From Actinomycetes bacterium (lineage in GTDB: Bacteria > Actinomycetota > Acidimicrobiia > Acidimicrobiales > Ilumatobacteraceae), in assembly GCA_025356335.1 (NCBI GenBank), contig JANXUF010000119.1, positions 78,391 through 142,390 of the forward strand: a DNA stretch of 64,000 nucleotides, in the 5' to 3' direction. Under the pieces are notes generated by a model. The model worked only from the letters and a program-made list of their open reading frames with translations. It was not told the origin of the DNA and did no database searches. Numbering within the stretch: position 1 is the stretch's first letter; each line of letters begins with the position of its first letter. The position numbers and the translations under genes are program-made. Positions 62,643-64,000 of the stretch are shown here, piece after piece.

Positions 62643-63652
62643 GCGAGGAACGCGATCTTGATGATGTGCATCACTACCTCGTCCCGGAATCGCAGGTCGA
62701 CGACCTGCTCGCCGGCCGCGAGGTCGCCGGTGAGGTCAGCGAGGGAGTCACGAACATCTCCGAATTGTTCGCCGTTCTTCGCCAGCCACCGGATGTCGAC
62801 GAGCAGATGTCTGCGGCAGCCCTGCAGTGTTTGGTCTCGATGGTGGGTGCACATCCCGATGTCGATGTGAGTCCGAGGAGAGCCGAGATGCAACCGAGAA
62901 TCCGCAAGACCAAGGTGACGGCGCTCGCCGTCGCACTGACGCTCTGTACGGCCGGCGCTGCGGCAGCTGCGACCGGGAACCTGCCCGGTCCGCTCAACTG
63001 GGCGAATTCGTCCGGTACGACGCATGTTGTCGCGAATGCTGCTGACGCGAAGGCCGATGGTTCGCCGAGTGTCACCGGGCTGGACAACGCCCTCGACAGG
63101 ATCACGGACGCCAAGACCGTGCCGGCGACGACCAGTCGATCGACGATCGCATCGACCACCAACCCAGCGACCACCAAGCCGTCGGCGACAACCAAGCCGT
63201 CGGCGACGACTGAGCCGTCGACAAGCACGCTGGCGTCTGCCACCGGGCACCCTCCGACCACAGCAGATGCATCGGCCACGCAGACTGCGCAGCCCGTTGG
63301 TCCTGATGCGACTGGACCGGCCAAGCACGGACTGTGCAACGCTTACCTCGAGTCGCTCGCCAAAGTTCATCCGAAAAACCCCGACGCGATCGCCTTCCGC
63401 AACCTGATCGCTGCGGCAACCGCCGCCGGTCAGACCGTGGAGCAATTCTGCGCGACGACGACCCCGCCGACGACGACAACGACCACGACGCTGCAGGCAA
63501 CGACCCTGCCGGCGACGTCGCAGCCAAGAGCCAATGGCAATGGCAATGGCGGGGCCGGTAGCGGCGGCGGGGCGTCGAACGGCGCCCACGACAACGGCGG
63601 TAGCGCCAGCGCCACTGGCAGCTCGAACGGTCAAGGGCACGGCAAGCCGTGA
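62639..63652 (+). CDS. Anti-sigma-like membrane protein with Thr-rich extracellular tail
   Basis: A 337-residue protein whose GTG start overlaps the sigma factor TGA (GTGA). A cytoplasmic part (about 1-90) precedes one transmembrane span (about 92-112). The long extracytoplasmic segment has Pro/Thr repeats (TTKPSATTKPS, TTTPPTTTTTTT), a small folded part (HGLCNAYLESLAKVHPKNP, with two cysteines about 70 residues after the first Thr stretch) and a Gly/Asn-rich end. The topology and operon position fit an anti-sigma factor that senses the cell surface. The usual anti-sigma zinc motif is not evident, so this is inferred. Confidence 0.7.
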   Translation: MSEERDLDDVHHYLVPESQVDDLLAGREVAGEVSEGVTNISELFAVLRQPPDVDEQMSAAALQCLVSMVGAHPDVDVSPRRAEMQPRIRKTKVTALAVALTLCTAGAAAAATGNLPGPLNWANSSGTTHVVANAADAKADGSPSVTGLDNALDRITDAKTVPATTSRSTIASTTNPATTKPSATTKPSATTEPSTSTLASATGHPPTTADASATQTAQPVGPDATGPAKHGLCNAYLESLAKVHPKNPDAIAFRNLIAAATAAGQTVEQFCATTTPPTTTTTTTLQATTLPATSQPRANGNGNGGAGSGGGASNGAHDNGGSASATGSSNGQGHGKP

Positions 63653-63673
63653 GCCGAGACGCTTCGAATTCCA

Positions 63674-64000
63674 TGAGATACCGGTCGCCTCGTCGGCGCT
63701 ACCGTACGCGCGTGGTCTCGGCAGTGGCTGCCGGCGTGGCGATGGTGTGCATCGCTTCGGCAGCCGCTGCGTCGACGCCGACTGGCGAGTCGCAAGCGAA
63801 CCAGCCCCAAGTCGCCGGTCAGCCTGCGCCGGGATCGAGCGTTGTGTTCCCGACGAACAAACAGAACGAACCGACGATCGCTCTCAATCCGGTCAATTCG
63901 AGGTTCGCCATTGCCGGTTCCAACGACGAACAGCGTCAGCCGGCATGTGGACCAGGGGTTGTGCGTGGCACGGTGCCCCCATCGGACTGCTCGTTTTTTC
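63674..64000 (+). CDS. Secreted BNR/sialidase-like protein (cut by window end)
   Basis: Residues 1-109 from ATG 63674, open at the window edge. A basic N-terminus and signal peptide (about 1-33, ending near AAAAS) lead to VVFPTNKQNEPTIALNPVNSRFAIAGSNDE, which resembles the first blade of secreted exo-sialidase/BNR-type beta-propeller proteins (NEPTIAxNPxNP...AGSND). It follows the anti-sigma-like gene after 21 bp and may be in its regulon. Confidence 0.7.

Overview
This 64 kb window is high-GC, gene-dense bacterial DNA that looks like an actinobacterial chromosome, most likely class Acidimicrobiia (Ilumatobacter-like). That assignment is inferred from GC and codon style, frequent GTG starts, a glucosyl-3-phosphoglycerate synthase beside a FolP2-like protein, an LLM-class F420-type oxidoreductase, paired CitE-like lyases and many secreted Thr-rich proteins. 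No rRNA or taxonomic marker is present, so it is not proven.

Left end (1-7.7 kb): an accessory, defence-type block. It holds a single-chain type ISP restriction-modification enzyme cut by the window edge, a serine recombinase whose catalytic motif looks lost, a two-gene operon of unknown function, and a tightly overlapping three-gene operon of a SIR2-domain protein, a HEPN-like protein with an RX4H motif and a small single-span membrane protein. A palindrome with TTGACG on both arms sits between the two divergent operons, and a related palindrome precedes the recombinase. The block ends at a tRNA-Pro gene whose 3' end points into it, a classic island boundary.

7.9-36 kb: ordinary chromosomal metabolism. 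It includes a cysteine-desulfurase-like enzyme, serine hydrolases, gpgS facing a DHPS-like gene, a folB-folK fusion, an FAD oxidoreductase with a metallo-beta-lactamase hydrolase and a DUF3105 lipoprotein, an amidase, an MFS exporter, a molybdopterin oxidoreductase overlapping mscL, an SGNH-type secreted protein, an ABC-F ATPase, class I fumarase, an S9 peptidase and HAD hydrolases.

36-50 kb: two tandem HpcH/HpaI (CitE-like) lyases, an acyl-CoA dehydrogenase and, further on, a MaoC hydratase suggest CoA-thioester metabolism. At 40.4-41.4 kb a nucleotidyltransferase gene is enclosed by copies of a roughly 50-bp repeat, the outer two inverted. The edges of these copies supply the stop codons of both neighbouring genes. 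A SNF2 helicase and a SWIM zinc-finger protein form an overlapping pair.

50-64 kb: MutY, hydrolases, a flavin reductase, an oligopeptidase B-like enzyme, a ferredoxin, an M1-like membrane metallopeptidase and a sufB gene without its usual suf neighbours, followed by a perfect 14-bp dyad. The window closes with an ECF sigma factor, an overlapping anti-sigma-like membrane protein with a long Thr-rich tail, and the start of a secreted sialidase/BNR-like protein that runs off the edge.
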